A stretch of DNA of 64,000 nucleotides from Semisulcospira habei (GCA_036245525.1 BTPG01000001.1:176005664-176069663), one strand, 5' to 3'; positions 22,543-34,289 are shown, counted from the stretch's first letter. Notes: generated by a model from the letters alone, not told the origin. Translations and numbers: made by a program.

Positions 22543-22792
22543 GTCGGGGATTGGAGTCTCGCGATTGTGTGTTTTGTGTGTGGGCAGCCGTTGGATCGTT
22601 TTCATTTCTGGAGGTTTTAGCGCGTTAATTTTGTTTTAGCTTTCGCTGTGCGATCCGAGGGTGTACGTTGAGGCTTAAGGCTGTAATTTCTTTTCTTGTA
22701 TTCTAGATAGTAAAAGTTAGTCCTTTCGTGTTTTAGGATAGTGTAGTACGTCGAGTAGTCTTAAAAAGAAACTCGGTCGTTTCTTTTTTCCC

Positions 22793-22806
22793 GAGGAAGG
22801 GGGAAT
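22793..22806 (+). promoter_or_regulatory. Polypurine tract of element B
   Basis: GAGGAAGGGGGAAT directly precedes the 3' LTR and is the expected plus-strand primer site. Confidence 0.75.
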
Positions 22807-23629
22807 TGTGATGAAGCTCTATGCTCGTGCATAGTGCTCATACATTAGGGTTAGTACGGTACGGTTTTTGTTAACGGTTTGTTTGTGCCGATAGTCCGGG
22901 TGGCATGAGGTTCCACGTGAAATCTGTAAGACATGGTTAGCACGGAGTTTTGGTGAGTACTGTTATAGTGAGTTCTAGGCAAAGGTCAGTCTGGCAGAGC
23001 AGCAATATATTAGTACGGGGCTTATCGTCAGCTTGGACGGATGTGTTTGAGATACCTAGTCCGTATTCCAAGACTCTGAAGCCTAGAATTCAGAGTGCTT
23101 GTAAAGAGGAAGCGGCGGACGCCGAGACGTCGAGTCACCAGACCTAACGTGAGGTCATCACCCCTCCAGCTCTTCACTCAGAGTGAGTCTGACCGGGACC
23201 GAGACACCCGAGTCAAAGCGAGAACTGCGCTACAGTACGAGTACGAGGACGTCCGTGCCAAAGAGACAGGGCGGCAGGAAGAAGCGTACAACGAAGGACT
23301 TTCACGCCTAGACGTGAGAAGGACCAACGTAACCAGGCAATAACATCAAACAGGTTGGAGACAGTGTGAAACTAAAGCCTAGCCTGGCCGAGATAGTTGT
23401 GATGTGTATGTGATGTGGATGCTGGGTGTGGGGAAAGGAGTGATGTATATAGCTTGATAGTTGTGAGCGTTTTTTTCGTATATTTATCTTGTATAAAAGT
23501 CACTTTAGAAAGGGAGCCCGTGTGTTGAGTTTTACCGCATGAATGCGCCCGTCTGAGTCAGTGGCGGTGTATGCGTCTGTTGCGTGAGAGTCTGTGCGTA
23601 CGACTGTGGGCAAGTCTGCGTGCGTTACA
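22807..23629 (+). repeat. 3' LTR of element B
   Basis: Nearly identical to the 5' LTR. The main difference is a short changed stretch near 23,530-23,560. Ends GCGTTACA, followed by TGACT. Confidence 0.9.
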
Positions 23630-23866
23630 TGACTGTTCTGTGGATTTCTACTCGTTGGTGTCACGTTTTTGTTTTTCAGTTCATTGCGTTGTTGGGGGGA
23701 AGGGGGGGGGGTGCGAATCTCACTATTGTCCGTCGTTTTTGTTTTGCGGCGTGTTTCGCCGTGTTAGGTTATCACTGCCTGTGTTTGATTCTAGTTGGGT
23801 CCGTTCGTTTTTATTATAGTACTTTGGTGTTCCGTCCAAGTATTCCTACCTTCCGTTGGTTAGGTT

Positions 23867-24244
23867 GATTGTACATTGCTTAACGTCCCGACAGCAACAA
23901 GGCTTTCTCAGGACGTGCCTGCACTGCTTGTGAAAAAATAAAAAAGAAACAGAACATTGAATGTATGTCGCCAGCCGGTCAAATACGTTAAATAAACCTA
24001 ACACATGGGCCTAAATAAAGCTAAGACCATTTAGCAACACACATCCAATATCAAGAGCTACAGGCAGTGCAGACAGTAGGGAGAGTTTTAAAAAGGCAAA
24101 TACAGGTGAATGGACAAAGGGTAGACAGAAACACATGCCCCAGAATAGAGAGAAAAACCCACCCTGTGGGGCTGACCAGGGTGACCCTGGGAACTAAAAA
24201 ATACCTAACCCCACCCAAGTCCCCCAGGGCAGACCCGGGTGGGG
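23867..24244 (-). mobile_element. SINE-like element, copy 2
   Basis: TSD CCGTTGGTTAGGTT at 23,853-23,866 and 24,245-24,258. Inserted in unique sequence just right of LTR element B. Confidence 0.85.
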
Positions 24245-24258
24245 CCGTTGGTTAGGTT

Positions 24259-25101
24259 AAATGAGTACAGGTTGGTTAAGATGTTTATTGGTACACATAT
24301 ACTAAGGTCCTGTCGTTCCATCCAGGCTTCAAAAGTTTGCCTGTGTCTCGCCTTTTGTCTTTAACCCGATTCTGATGTTGAATTATCTCCTATTGAAAAA
24401 GTCTCGCAGATCTGCCAGTGCGTCAGTGAGTTCTAGAAGGGGCGCAGGACATACGCGTCACTGATTTGTCAAACGTCATTTGTCATGACGCAAAGTTTAG
24501 TTTCTACGTAATTTTATATTTTACGTGATACGAGTTTCACTTTTGCTTCATAGGCTTGAGAAAATGGTGACAAAACTAGAACTCCACGGTACAATGTCAG
24601 TCTTGCTATAATTTGTGTGAAAGCAGGTTGACTTTACCTAGCTACATATACTAAGTACACGGGTCACCTGCATGCTCTTCTGGAAGCGCGTCGATGTGTG
24701 TGTGTACGTGTTAATGCGTGCGTGCGCGTGTTAATGCGTGCGTGCGCGCGCGCTCTAAACATCTCCAAGAGGCATAGATCCAGGCGCATGAAGATCTATT
24801 CCTCCTGGAGATGCGCGCATGTTTGTGTAAGAGAAAGAGCCTCGCGCGAGAGAGAGAATGACGTCATATTTAGAGTTTTATGTCAGTGTCTGCGTGGTGA
24901 CAAAGTTGCCTCTTTTACGTCACCGCCACTGTCTGACTTTCTCTAGAAGTAAAGGTTTTTTTAGTGTTTTAGTTCTTTTCTGAAAAGAATTAATTTTTAC
25001 TAAAGAAGTTGAAAGTATACAAAGCTGGCTAACGAACTCATCCAATGACTTTCTCCAAACTAGCTATATGCAAAGGTTCAAGTAAATATGACAAAAATTA
25101 A
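24259..25101. other. Intergenic, short TG/CG-rich repeats only
   Basis: No gene seen. An alternating GTGCGTGCGCG stretch lies at about 24,695-24,760. Confidence 0.5.
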
Positions 25102-25245
25102 TGTAACGCACGCAGACTCGCCCCAGTCACACGTACAGACTCTCGCACAACAGACGCATACACCGCCACTGACTCAGACGGGCGCATTCACGCGGTAAAA
25201 CACAACTCACGGGCTTCTTTCCGACGTTTATAACAAATAATAAAA

Positions 25246-25636
25246 TGATTGATTGATTGTACATTGCTTAACGTCCCGACAGCAACAAGGCTTTCTCAGG
25301 ACGTGCCTGCACTGCTTGTGAAAAAAAACAACCAACTAAACAGAACATTGAATGTATGTCGCCAGCCGGTCAAACACATTAAATAAACCTAACACATGGG
25401 GCCTAAATAAAGCTAAGACCATTTAGCAACACACATCCAATATCAAGAGCTACAGGCAGTGCAGACAGTAGGGAGAGTTTAAAAAAGGCAAATACAGGTG
25501 AATGGACCAAGGGTAGACAGAAACACATGCCCCAGAATAGAGAGAAAACCCCACCCTGTGGGGCTGACCAGGGTGACCCTGGGAACTAAAAAATACCTAA
25601 CCCCACCCAAGTCCCCCAGGGCAGACCCGGGTGGGG
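25246..25636 (-). mobile_element. SINE-like element, copy 3 (in LTR C)
   Basis: TSD AACAAATAATAAAA at 25,232-25,245 and 25,637-25,650. Confidence 0.85.
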
Positions 25637-26025
25637 AACAAATAATAAAAGAAACGCTCAAAAGCTTATCACAACTATGTACACCACACCTTCCCCACTA
25701 CCAGCACCTCAACACCACATACACATACACAATATCAATGCCAGGCTAGGTAGTTGTCTCTCACAATCCAACCCGTTTTGGTGTTCTCGCCTGGTTACGT
25801 TCAGTCCTTTCACGGCTAAGCGTGCAAGTCCTTCTTCGTACGCTCCCGAGTCGTCCCGTCACTCGTATCGTGGACGTCCTCGTTACTCGCTCTGTAGCGC
25901 ATTCTTGGCTGTGACCCGGGTGTCTCGGCACCGATCGCTCACTCCCTGAGTGAAGAGATGACCTCACAATAGGTCCCTGGTGACTTACGTCTCGGCGTCC
26001 GTCGCTCCAATCTCCGACAAGCACT

Positions 26026-26477
26026 CTGAATAAATAATAAGTCCCAAATCATAACACTTCCTAAACACACACATATTGGATATGAGATACATTACGTAAC
26101 CTGGCTGATACAAATAACTCACACGTTCATTCACACACACACGTGCTTCATAACCCGACTACTTTCGTAACACCCCATAACTGTCACTACCTTGAAACAG
26201 ACTATAACCTAGCACTCTCGTTATACGTTCTTTCATACACTGGAAAAGACTATACTTAACCAACCACGTACTACCTTTATAACGACTTGAGTACACACCT
26301 CCCATTCCTTAATTATCCATATCGGTAAATAACTACATAGAAAACACCGGTTGCCTGAATGAATTCCAAACCAACACAACTGAACCAAACCAGTCAATAC
26401 TACAGAACCGAATTAACTCCTACTAATGCATACTATCTTTAACGCAGTAACCATCAATAATACGTACAGAAACATAC
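26026..26477 (-). other. Putative intron inside LTR C
   Basis: Minus strand begins GTATGTTTCTG after GAATTCAG and ends TTATTTATTCAG before AGTGCTTG. Same position as the block in LTR A, diverged in sequence. Confidence 0.55.
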
Positions 26478-27153
26478 CTGAATTCTAGGTTTCAGAGTCT
26501 TGGAATACGGGCTAAGGTATCTCACACACTTCTGTCCGCACTGACAGTAAAGCCCCGTACTAACGTTTCTACAGCTCTGTTCGCCTGAGCTCACTAAAAC
26601 TCCCCGTGATAACCGTTTCTTAAAGCTGAGAAACAGTAAAAACAAACTCCGCCCCGCACGTGTTTTAAAAAACTTTACAGGACCCAGCGAGGGCCCCCTC
26701 GTGAACGTTCGGCTACCTTGCCTTTAAAGCTGAGGTGCAATGAGAAAAACCCGCCCAGCGCGTGTTTTAAAAAGACTACTGGACCCAGCTTGGGCCCTGC
26801 CCCTAAGTGGGTCAAATCGGTTCGTAACACAGTTGACGGAGTTGGCAACTGCGTATCCCGAGCTTGCAAAACTCGCGGAAAACGACAGACCACTTCCTGT
26901 TGCACGGAAATCATCGCGATTAGCAGATCGGACAACAGCAGACGATTCTGTGACACTTTGAAACTGACCGACAGCCACGGATTTTACGCGCTGGGGACTA
27001 TGATGGCAGAATGTACGGCTGTACATGCTGTAAGTATGACTCCTGACACTTTGTAGTTGTGAACGAATTTTTTCAACACGTACCTCCAGTCCAATATAGG
27101 CTAATATAAATAAATAAAGAAGCATTGTGATGTACAACCAATACAGTAAATTG

Positions 27154-27154
<1 letters not shown>

Positions 27155-27248
<94 letters not shown>
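27155..27248. repeat. (GA)n microsatellite
   Basis: Pure GA tract in the left palindrome arm, mirrored by (CT)n at 51,221-51,330 in the right arm. Confidence 0.95.
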
Positions 27249-27250
<2 letters not shown>

Positions 27251-28097
27251 CGACTGTTTACGTAGATGCCAAAAGATACAAGGTCGCCATGGGTCAAGCT
27301 GATTTTTAGTAGCTGCCCTTCGTATGGAGAAAATATTTGCTGTAGGCCACTCCAGATGAAAAGATATAACAACAAACACTAAACGACAAATAACCCCTCC
27401 TCCTTCCTCACCCTTCCGATATCAAATAAGCTTCAGGCTGTACTGTGTAACTTACGGATAGCTCGGCCTGGTCCATATCCAGTGTGCGTCCAGGCAAGGC
27501 ACAAATGGCCTGCTCTGTCCGTCGGGTGGTTGAGTGTCGTCTGCTACTGTTGATATCAGTAAAAATATCGCTGGTTTAGATCAGTGATCGCGGTGCCCAC
27601 TGGCTGCAAACAGGAAGTGGCCTGTCTTTTTCACGGGAGTTTTGCCAGCACGACAAACGCAGTTGAAAACTCAGTCAACTGAGTCAGTTGCAAACCGGTT
27701 TGCCGAAGTTAGCCGAACGTTCACGAAGACAGGGCCCTCGCTGGGTCCTGCAAAGTTTTTTTAAAACACGTGCGGGGCGGAGTTTTTTGACTGTTTCTCA
27801 GCTTTAAAGCTGAGAAACAGTCAAAAAAACTCCGCCCCGCACGTGTTTTAAAAAAACTTTGCAGGACCCAGCGAGGGCCCTGTCTTCGTGAACGTTCGGC
27901 TAACTTCGGCAAACCGGTTTGCAACTCAGTTGACTGAGTCTTCAACTGCGTTTGTCGTGCTGGCAAAACTCCCGTGAAAAAGACAGGCCACTTCCTGTAT
28001 GCAGCGAGTGAGCACCGCGATCACTGATCTAAACCAGCGATATTTTTACTGATATCAACAGTAGCAGACGACACCCGACCACCCGACGGACAGAGCA

Positions 28098-28485
28098 TTG
28101 ATTGATTGATTGTACATTGCTTAACGTCCCGACAGCAACAAGGCTTTCTCAGGACGTGCCTGCACTGCTTGTGAAAAAAAACACGAAACAGAACATTGAA
28201 TGTATGTCACCAGCCGGTCAAATACATTAAATAAACCTAAGACATGAGGCCTAAATAAAGCTAAGACCATTTAGCAACACACATCCAACATCAAGAGCTA
28301 CAGGCAGTGCAGACAGTAGGGAGAGTTTTAAAAAGGCAAATACAGGTGAATGGACCAAGGGTAGACAGAAACACATGCCCCAGAATAGAGAGAAAAACTC
28401 ACCCTGTGGGGCTGACCAGGGTGACCCTGAGAACTAAAAAGTACCTAACCCCACCCAAGTCCCCCAGGGCAGACCCGGGTGGGGT
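28098..28485 (-). mobile_element. SINE-like element, copy 4 (in palindrome right arm)
   Basis: TSD CGACGGACAGAGCA at 28,084-28,097 and 28,486-28,499. Confidence 0.85.
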
Positions 28486-28660
28486 CGACGGACAGAGCAG
28501 GCCATTTGTGTCTTGCCTGGACGCACACTGGATATGGACCAGGCCGAGCTATCCGTAAGTTACAAAGCACAGCCTGAAGCTTTATTCGATATCGGAAGGG
28601 TGAGGAAGCCGTTATTTGTCGTTTTGTGTTTGTTGTTATATCTTTTCATCTGGAGTGGCC

Positions 28661-28902
28661 AGAGATAGATAATTAGACAGGTGATGGGCACCCCTCCCCC
28701 AATCAATACATTTATTCTAATCAACTAGCCATTTAGACAAACCCACTCCACCCAATACACCCAATACCTTTATTACCTAGCCATTTTAGTTCCACTCCAG
28801 AAATCATTCAAGCTACGTTTTTTGATCAGCTACCAACCCGCGATTATTAAGCCAGATCCCCCATCCCCCTAAATAATTAATGCTGCCATTGACTGCTTTA
28901 AA
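28661..28902 (+). repeat. Left terminal inverted repeat of the Polinton
   Basis: Matches the reverse complement of 50,483-51,117 after removal of the SINE-like copy at 50,607-50,981. The match ends near GCTTTAA at 28,896-28,902. Confidence 0.85.
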
Positions 28903-29157
28903 CAAAGACTAATTAATCTATCAATGATCACAGTGAGATTATATTTTGAATACGATTGTACACAACACTCCCTTCACATCCTTTCCGTAAATAAACAAAC
29001 ACACTTGACCAAATACATTCAACAGCGCTAGTTAAAATATCTTCCCGAGAAATAGTGACTACCGTACACGCCACCCACCACTCAATGCTGTCAGAGTTGG
29101 CCTTCCTGAGAATACTTCCTGTTCATGGTAAACAATAGTCCTCTATGCCCAAATAGT

Positions 29158-29194
<37 letters not shown>

Positions 29195-29200
29195 GTTTCT
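28903..29200. other. Polinton left interior, no gene seen
   Basis: AT-rich, with a (CT)n tract at 29,159-29,190 adjoining the LINE insertion site. Confidence 0.5.
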
Positions 29201-29349
29201 GAGAAATCTCTTGGCTTGACTTCGCGAACGAAGATTCTATAGGGCTTGCCCACGTCGTCTGCACGCATTTTCGTGGCTGCGGAGGCCAATCCGGGACAGG
29301 CAGGTACGACCGCAGTGGCTGCAGGGGAAGGTCTGTTCAGGGTTCTGAG

Positions 29350-31335
29350 TTACGACAGCTCTGTTTTTTCTTCTGAGCCGCTTGTCCTTAAGGTTAGCTC
29401 TGCGAGAGTCCTCAAAGGAGACGGCTGCCTTGTGAATGGTGGAGCGCCAGGTGTCACGGTCCGCAGCAAGCGAAGACCACTGGCGGTGGTCGATTTGGCA
29501 GGCACTAAGTGACTTCTTGAGACCGTCTTTGTATCTCTTCTTTGGTGCCCCTCTGTCTCGGTGTCCAGTGGCGAGCTCGCCGAACAGAGACTGAGCGTGA
29601 CTCCTCTGGAGACGTGCCCCGCCCAGCGAAGCTGTGTCCGCAGCAGCAAAGCCTCGATGCTCACAGTTTCCGCCTGTTCAAGGACCTCGACGTTGGTGAC
29701 ATAGTCACTCCAGTGAATGCTGAGGATGGTACGCAGGCAGCGCTGGTGAAAGCGTTCGAGGAGTCGTAGTTGGCTGCGGTAGAGGGCCCAGGACTCGGAA
29801 CCGTACAGCAGGGTGGTGAGGACGACAGCTCTGTACACGCTGATCTTGGTGCCTTTTTTCAGCTGTTGATTGTGCCACACCCGCTTGAATAGTCGCCCGA
29901 AAGCACTGTTCGCTTTTGCCAGCCTGTTGTCCAGCTCCTTGTCCAGCTTGGCGTCTGACGTGATGATGCAGCCAAGGTAGGTAAACTGGTGTACAGACTT
30001 CAGTTCGGACTCGCCGATGGTGATGTGGGGAGGGCGATGCTCTTCCTTGGGTGCCGGCTGATGAAGGACCTCTGTCTTTTTCAGACTGACCTCAAGTCCA
30101 AAGAGCTGGGCGGCATCTGCGAAGCAGGACGTAATGCGCTGCAAGGCTCTCTCTGTGTGTGCAACGAGGGCAGCGTCATCAGCAAAGAGCAGCTCACGAA
30201 CCAGTTGGTCTAGGGTTTTGGTGTGGGCCTGCAGTCGTCTGAGGTTGAACAGGCTGCCATCGAGACGATACCTGATGTACACTGCGTCGTCGTCGTCGAG
30301 GTCCACTGTGGCCTGCTTCAACATCATGCTGAAGAAGATGGTGAAGAGGGTCGGTGCCAGCACGCAGCCTTGCTTCACGCCGTTGCGAATGAAGAATGGT
30401 TCTGAGAGGTCACTGTTTAGTCTGACCTGGCCTTGCTGGTCCTCGTGGAGCTGGACGATCATGTTGAGGAACTTTGGGGGACAGCCTAGTCGCTCCAGGA
30501 TCTGCCACATACCTTGCCTGCTCACAGTGTCAAACGCTTTTGTTAGGTCGACAAACGTTACGTACAGCCCTTTGTTCTGCTCGCGGCACTTCTCCTGAAG
30601 CTGTCTCAGCACAAAGACCATGTCGGTGGTACTCCTGTTGGCTCTGAAGCCACACTGGCCCTCTGGGAGGTGGTCTTCAGCGATGGCAGGTACCAGCCGA
30701 TTCAGGAGCAACCTTGCGAGAATTTTCCCGGCAATGGACAGCAGGGTAATTCCACGATAATTAGAGCAGGCAGACTTCTCTCCTTTGTTCTTGTACAGGG
30801 TGATGATGACTGCATCACGGAGATCCTTTGGTAGTGTTCCTTTTTCCCAGCAGCAGAGAAAGAGGTCGTGGAGCTTGTTGTGCAGTGCTGGGCCTCCATG
30901 TTTCCAGATCTCTGGCGGGATTCCGTCAATGCCTGCTGCTTTGCTACTCTTGAGCTGGTGGATGGCTGTGAGGGTCTCTTCGGCGGTGGGCGGTTCGTCC
31001 AATTCAACCTTTAGTGGAAGGTGTGGGATTTGAAGGATGACTGTTTCTTGAACAGTGCGCTCAGCGCCGAAGAGGTCCTGAAAGTATTCCGACCAGCGGT
31101 TCAAGATGGAGGTATTATCTGTGAGGAGTGCCTGTCCATCAGCGCTTCGCAGGGGACTTTGTACCAGGTGCCTAGGGCCATACACTGCTTTCAGTGCTTC
31201 GTAGAAGCCCCTGTAATCACCGTTGTCAGCGCAGAGCTGGGTCCTCTGTGCGAGTCTGGACCACCACTCGTTCTGGAGCTCTCTAAGCTTGAGCTGGAGA
31301 CTGCTGCAGATGAGGCGGAAGGCAGACTTCTTCAC
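29350..31335 (-). CDS. Reverse transcriptase, LINE copy 2
   Basis: Frame of 661 codons covering the RT domain without a stop: SACSNYRGITLLSIAGKI, GFRANRSTTDMVFVLRQL, FVDLTKAFDTV, GVKQGCVLAPTLFTIFF and the catalytic LLFADDAALVAH. The thumb follows. After LRWAGHVSR the frame diverges from copy 1 (deletion near 29,590-29,600), so the C-terminal finger lies in another frame. The upstream part (MLKDTVDPADSS) is in a separate frame at 31,283-31,549 because of a homopolymer length change. Confidence 0.85.
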   Translation of the reverse strand: MKKSAFRLICSSLQLKLRELQNEWWSRLAQRTQLCADNGDYRGFYEALKAVYGPRHLVQSPLRSADGQALLTDNTSILNRWSEYFQDLFGAERTVQETVILQIPHLPLKVELDEPPTAEETLTAIHQLKSSKAAGIDGIPPEIWKHGGPALHNKLHDLFLCCWEKGTLPKDLRDAVIITLYKNKGEKSACSNYRGITLLSIAGKILARLLLNRLVPAIAEDHLPEGQCGFRANRSTTDMVFVLRQLQEKCREQNKGLYVTFVDLTKAFDTVSRQGMWQILERLGCPPKFLNMIVQLHEDQQGQVRLNSDLSEPFFIRNGVKQGCVLAPTLFTIFFSMMLKQATVDLDDDDAVYIRYRLDGSLFNLRRLQAHTKTLDQLVRELLFADDAALVAHTERALQRITSCFADAAQLFGLEVSLKKTEVLHQPAPKEEHRPPHITIGESELKSVHQFTYLGCIITSDAKLDKELDNRLAKANSAFGRLFKRVWHNQQLKKGTKISVYRAVVLTTLLYGSESWALYRSQLRLLERFHQRCLRTILSIHWSDYVTNVEVLEQAETVSIEALLLRTQLRWAGHVSRGVTLSLCSASSPLDTETEGHQRRDTKTVSRSHLVPAKSTTASGLRLLRTVTPGAPPFTRQPSPLRTLAELTLRTSGSEEKTELS

Positions 31336-31607
31336 AGGGCAGGAAGGCTGGGCTAGGTGGGCCTGGTGGGCGGCTCTTTTTTTTTGCTAGAAGTTCCTGG
31401 ATCTCTACGTCGTTTTCGTCAAACCAGTCTTTGTTCCTCTTTCTAGCAAAGCCCAAGACTTCCACAGAAGATTTTACAATAGCAGTTTTCAGTTGTTCCC
31501 AGAGTGTTTCAGGGGAGGAGTCTGCTGGATCAACTGTGTCTTTGAGCATGCGCTGTAAATCGGCCTGAAGGGCAGCTTTCTTGTCGTCACGCTGAAGGCT
31601 GGCAACA

Positions 31608-32453
31608 TCAAGCTTTTTCTGGGGGGGGGCCCCCTTTCTTGGGTTTCAGCTTGAGGCGGAGCCTGAGTTTGCAGCGAACAAGGCGGTGGTCAGTGTAGCA
31701 CTCTGCGCTGGGCATCACTCTGGTGAGAAGGACGTCACTGCGGTCCCTCTGACGCACTAGGACATAGTCGATAAGGTGCCAGTGCTTGGAGCGAGGATGC
31801 ATCCAGGTGGTCTTTCGACTGTCCTTTTGCTGGAAAGTAGTGTTGGTGATGACAAGTTGCTGTTCTGCACAGAGCTCCAACAGTAAGCGACCATTGTCAT
31901 TGCAGTTCCCAACGCCATGCTTGCCGAGGACTCCTTTCCAGGCTTCAGAGTCTTGGCCCACTCTGGCGTTGAAGTCGCCAAGGATGATGACTTTGTCGTC
32001 TGCAGGGGTGCTCTGCAGGAGGCTGCGCAGGTCAGAGTAGAACTTGTCTTTTTCTGCAGGCTCTGCCAGGAGGGTTGGGGAGTACACACTGAGAAGGGTG
32101 ACGTATTGCTGGTGTCTCAGTGGGAGGCGCATGGACATGATGCGGTCGGAGTGACCTGTTGGTAGGTTTTCCAACTTAGTCGCAATGTGGGTCTTCACCA
32201 TGAAGCCCACGCCTGAGAGCCGTCTTTCTGATGCAGGCCTGCCTGACCAGTAGAGGGTGTAGCCAGCGCCAAGTTCTTGGAGGTTGCCTTCCTCCGGGAG
32301 GCGTACTTCGCTGAGCGCGGCGATGTCGATGTTTAACCTCCGCAATTCATGGGCAATGAGGGCGGAGCGACGTTCAGGGCGTCCGCTGTCTGCTATGTCG
32401 AGCATGGTTCGGATGTTCCAGCATGCTACGTTGAGTCCGGTCGTGGTCGTCAT
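31608..32453 (-). CDS. APE-type endonuclease domain, LINE copy 2
   Basis: 281 codons, start MTTTTGLNVACWNIRTML. Retains ALSEVRLPEEG, IILGDFNARVG and CYTDHRLVRCKL. The equivalent of the catalytic-type TDHH in copy 1 reads TDHR here. The G-run at 31,621-31,629 ends the frame before RT. Confidence 0.85.
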   Translation of the reverse strand: MTTTTGLNVACWNIRTMLDIADSGRPERRSALIAHELRRLNIDIAALSEVRLPEEGNLQELGAGYTLYWSGRPASERRLSGVGFMVKTHIATKLENLPTGHSDRIMSMRLPLRHQQYVTLLSVYSPTLLAEPAEKDKFYSDLRSLLQSTPADDKVIILGDFNARVGQDSEAWKGVLGKHGVGNCNDNGRLLLELCAEQQLVITNTTFQQKDSRKTTWMHPRSKHWHLIDYVLVRQRDRSDVLLTRVMPSAECYTDHRLVRCKLRLRLKLKPKKGGPPPEKA

Positions 32454-33128
32454 GAGAGTGGATCCATTGTTTTTTCTTGTTTTCTGACCGCATGAGAAGA
32501 TGCCCGTTGACCGCGGCTAGCCAACTGGGTTACGAGGGGATGAGCTTTGGTTAGGCCACCTTTTCTAGGCCCCTCTCCGTGTGGAGCAAGCAGTGCTGTC
32601 CCTAGAGAAGGCTGCTTGGTCGTTCAGGGTGTGCCGAGTGACGTTGTCATCCCCATGTCAACATCAGGCGACCAATATCCTGAACCGCCTGCATGCAGGT
32701 TTGAGACTGCGGCTTCCAGTGACATCTTTCACCTGCCGTTTTGCCCCTTGCCCATCGCTACAGGACTTGGAAAGTTCAGTGTCATAGTCCGTGGGCGTTT
32801 CCTAAAGCCTGCGCGGTGGAGCTTTTTGGTGGAGTGCAGTGTGCGCAGTACTGGCCCCACCCTTTAAACCCTTGGTTCGTTTGCCATGGCCTAGCAAGCT
32901 GGGACGGTGGCATCGAGGTCCTCGGGTCGTAGGTTTTATATCAGACTGTCCTTGTCTTAGTCTCTGGCTCAAAAGCCTTCCCCGGAGACACGGGGGCTTT
33001 GATGTCAGGGGTTTCCTCCCTTAGCCTTTCCGCAGCCAAGCGGCCAAGCCTGCAAGGCAGCAGGGGACTCATGGAGGGCGGGGTCGTCTATGTCCCGTGC
33101 AGATGTGAACATCTGCTCACTGCCCAGG

Positions 33129-34278
33129 GAGAAATAGTGAATACGCAAAAACAAACTGCGTGTCGGTGGCTAAATGCGCAAACAAACTGCGTCATCATGA
33201 CGAGACAGGGCAGGTCAGTACGACGATGAAAAAACTTTTGACCCACATCACGTTAACTTTATGCATAAAATTCGGAGCCCTCACGAGTTCTGCTCTGCAT
33301 TGGCCCGCTAGCGTGGCTTGCGGCAACTGTTCACAGTCAATAGCCACAACTTCCGCGTTCCTGCCCTGTTTTATCTCCAGTCAACATACACCAATGAAAG
33401 AGTTGTGACTGGTTACAACAACCGGGCCCAAACAAGCATTGCGGACATTGCATCAGCCTAATTTTATTGGCTAAGAATTTGAAAGAGTCAATAGCCACAA
33501 CTTCCGCGTTCCTGCCCTGTTTTATCTCCAGTCAACATGCACCAATGAAAGAGTTGTGACTGGTTTTTAAGAAATGTTTACAACAACCGGGCCCAAACAA
33601 GCATTGCGTCAGCTTTTCCGGACATTGCATCAGCCTAATTTTACTTGCATTCACCAATGCCAAGGACATCTTACAATAGCATGTTAGGCTTACTACCTTT
33701 GAGGACGGAAACACCAGAGGTCTTTTGCAAGAGACTTAGATTCTCAGGAGCCTATGTCTTTATAGGCTTAAATTCTTAAGATTCTTTTTGATTCATATCA
33801 TGGAGAGCCCTGATTTAATAAGATTTCAGCCAAACCATAAATACGTAAAATAATCTACCTTTGTTTGGGTCTGCTGAGTGGCTGAGAGGATACTTCCGCT
33901 GGTTAGGATAGAATAGTTAGCGCAAGCTATTCTGTCTGTGCCGGGTTCGTTTCACGCTCTCGGAGCCAGTTGACACTCTACACCGCGGAGGCTTTCACAG
34001 GAAAAGGTGAACGTGCAACCCCCCAGGGTTATAGCCCCCTCCATAGGGGGTGAATTAGCACGTGAATAACCCGGGTTACATCGATTCCTGTGGAAGCAGG
34101 TGACAGGCCACTAAGCAGCCCTTTTGTCAATGTTTTTTTTTCTATTTTTTTTCCTTTGTTAATTTTTTTATTTTTCTTATTTTATTATTTTTTCTTATTT
34201 TTTCTATTTTTTTTTTCTTATTTTATTATTTTGTTTTCTATTTTTTATGTTAGGAAAAAAAGCAAAATAAGTACATCA
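33129..34278. other. Polinton left interior with a tandem duplication and a tRNA-like segment
   Basis: A block of about 155 bp starting AGTCAATAGCCACAACTTCC near 33,337 is repeated from 33,487. No protein-coding gene is seen. T-rich low complexity at 34,133-34,250. Confidence 0.6.
33866..34080 (+). mobile_element. Candidate tRNA-derived SINE
   Basis: Box-A-like GAGTGGCTGAGAGGA (33,877-33,890) and box-B-like GGGTTCGTTTC (33,943-33,953), with a stem (AGAATAG / CTATTCT) between them like a long variable arm. The tail CCTCCATAGGGGGTGAATTA follows. Box spacing is long, and no TSD was found. Confidence 0.35.
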
Positions 34279-34289
34279 CTGGACAAAGG

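Larger units (their letters stand above)
18847..23629 (+). mobile_element. Complete non-autonomous Gypsy-type LTR retrotransposon B
   Basis: Two LTRs (18,847-19,660 and 22,807-23,629) bracket 3.1 kb of internal sequence. TGACT immediately precedes (18,842-18,846) and follows (23,630-23,634) the element. The primer-binding site starts at 19,661 and the polypurine tract ends at 22,806. The interior holds only gag and protease. RT, RNase H and integrase are missing, so any movement needed proteins from a relative such as element A. It carries one SINE-like insertion (20,490-20,873). Confidence 0.9.
25102..26612 (-). mobile_element. LTR C, truncated at its 5' end, with SINE insertion
   Basis: Reverse-orientation LTR of the same family. 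The 3' end TGTAACGCACGCAGAC is at 25,102, and the CACTGACTCAGACGGGCGCA block and the GAATTCTAGGTTTCAGAG block are present. The GT-AG segment is kept at 26,026-26,477. The 5' end is lost at about 26,610, where the palindromic repeat begins. No internal region is attached, so it is a solo or truncated LTR. Confidence 0.75.
26610..28660. repeat. Large palindromic repeat, left arm and first part of right arm
   Basis: The centre of symmetry is at 27,805/27,806 (GCTTTAAAGC). The left arm runs from about 26,724 to 27,805. The right arm runs 27,806-28,660 and continues at 51,118-51,765 beyond the Polinton. Arms share CCGCCCCGCACGTGTTTTAA, ACTGGATATGGACC, GATATCGGAAGGGTGAGG, a (GA)n/(CT)n tract and CCACTTAGGGGCAGGGCCC. 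The TTTAAAGCTGAG word occurs at 26,610, 26,723 and the centre. No protein is recognised. The family of mobile element is not identified. Confidence 0.75.
29208..33128 (-). mobile_element. Non-LTR retrotransposon (APE endonuclease + RT), copy 2, inside Polinton
   Basis: Same family as 4,831-8,867. GAGAAAT at 29,201-29,207 and 33,129-33,135 is a likely TSD. The 5' end is cut just inside CAGATGTTCACATCTGC, so the tRNA-like head is absent. The RT is more intact than in copy 1. Confidence 0.85.

Noticed and set aside
24067..24255. A 60-residue open frame (MQTVGRVLKRQIQVNG...) repeated in many SINE-like copies
   Set aside because: It is open simply because the copies are near-identical. It crosses the GC-rich end into flanking DNA and is broken in several copies. 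No start context or selection signal.
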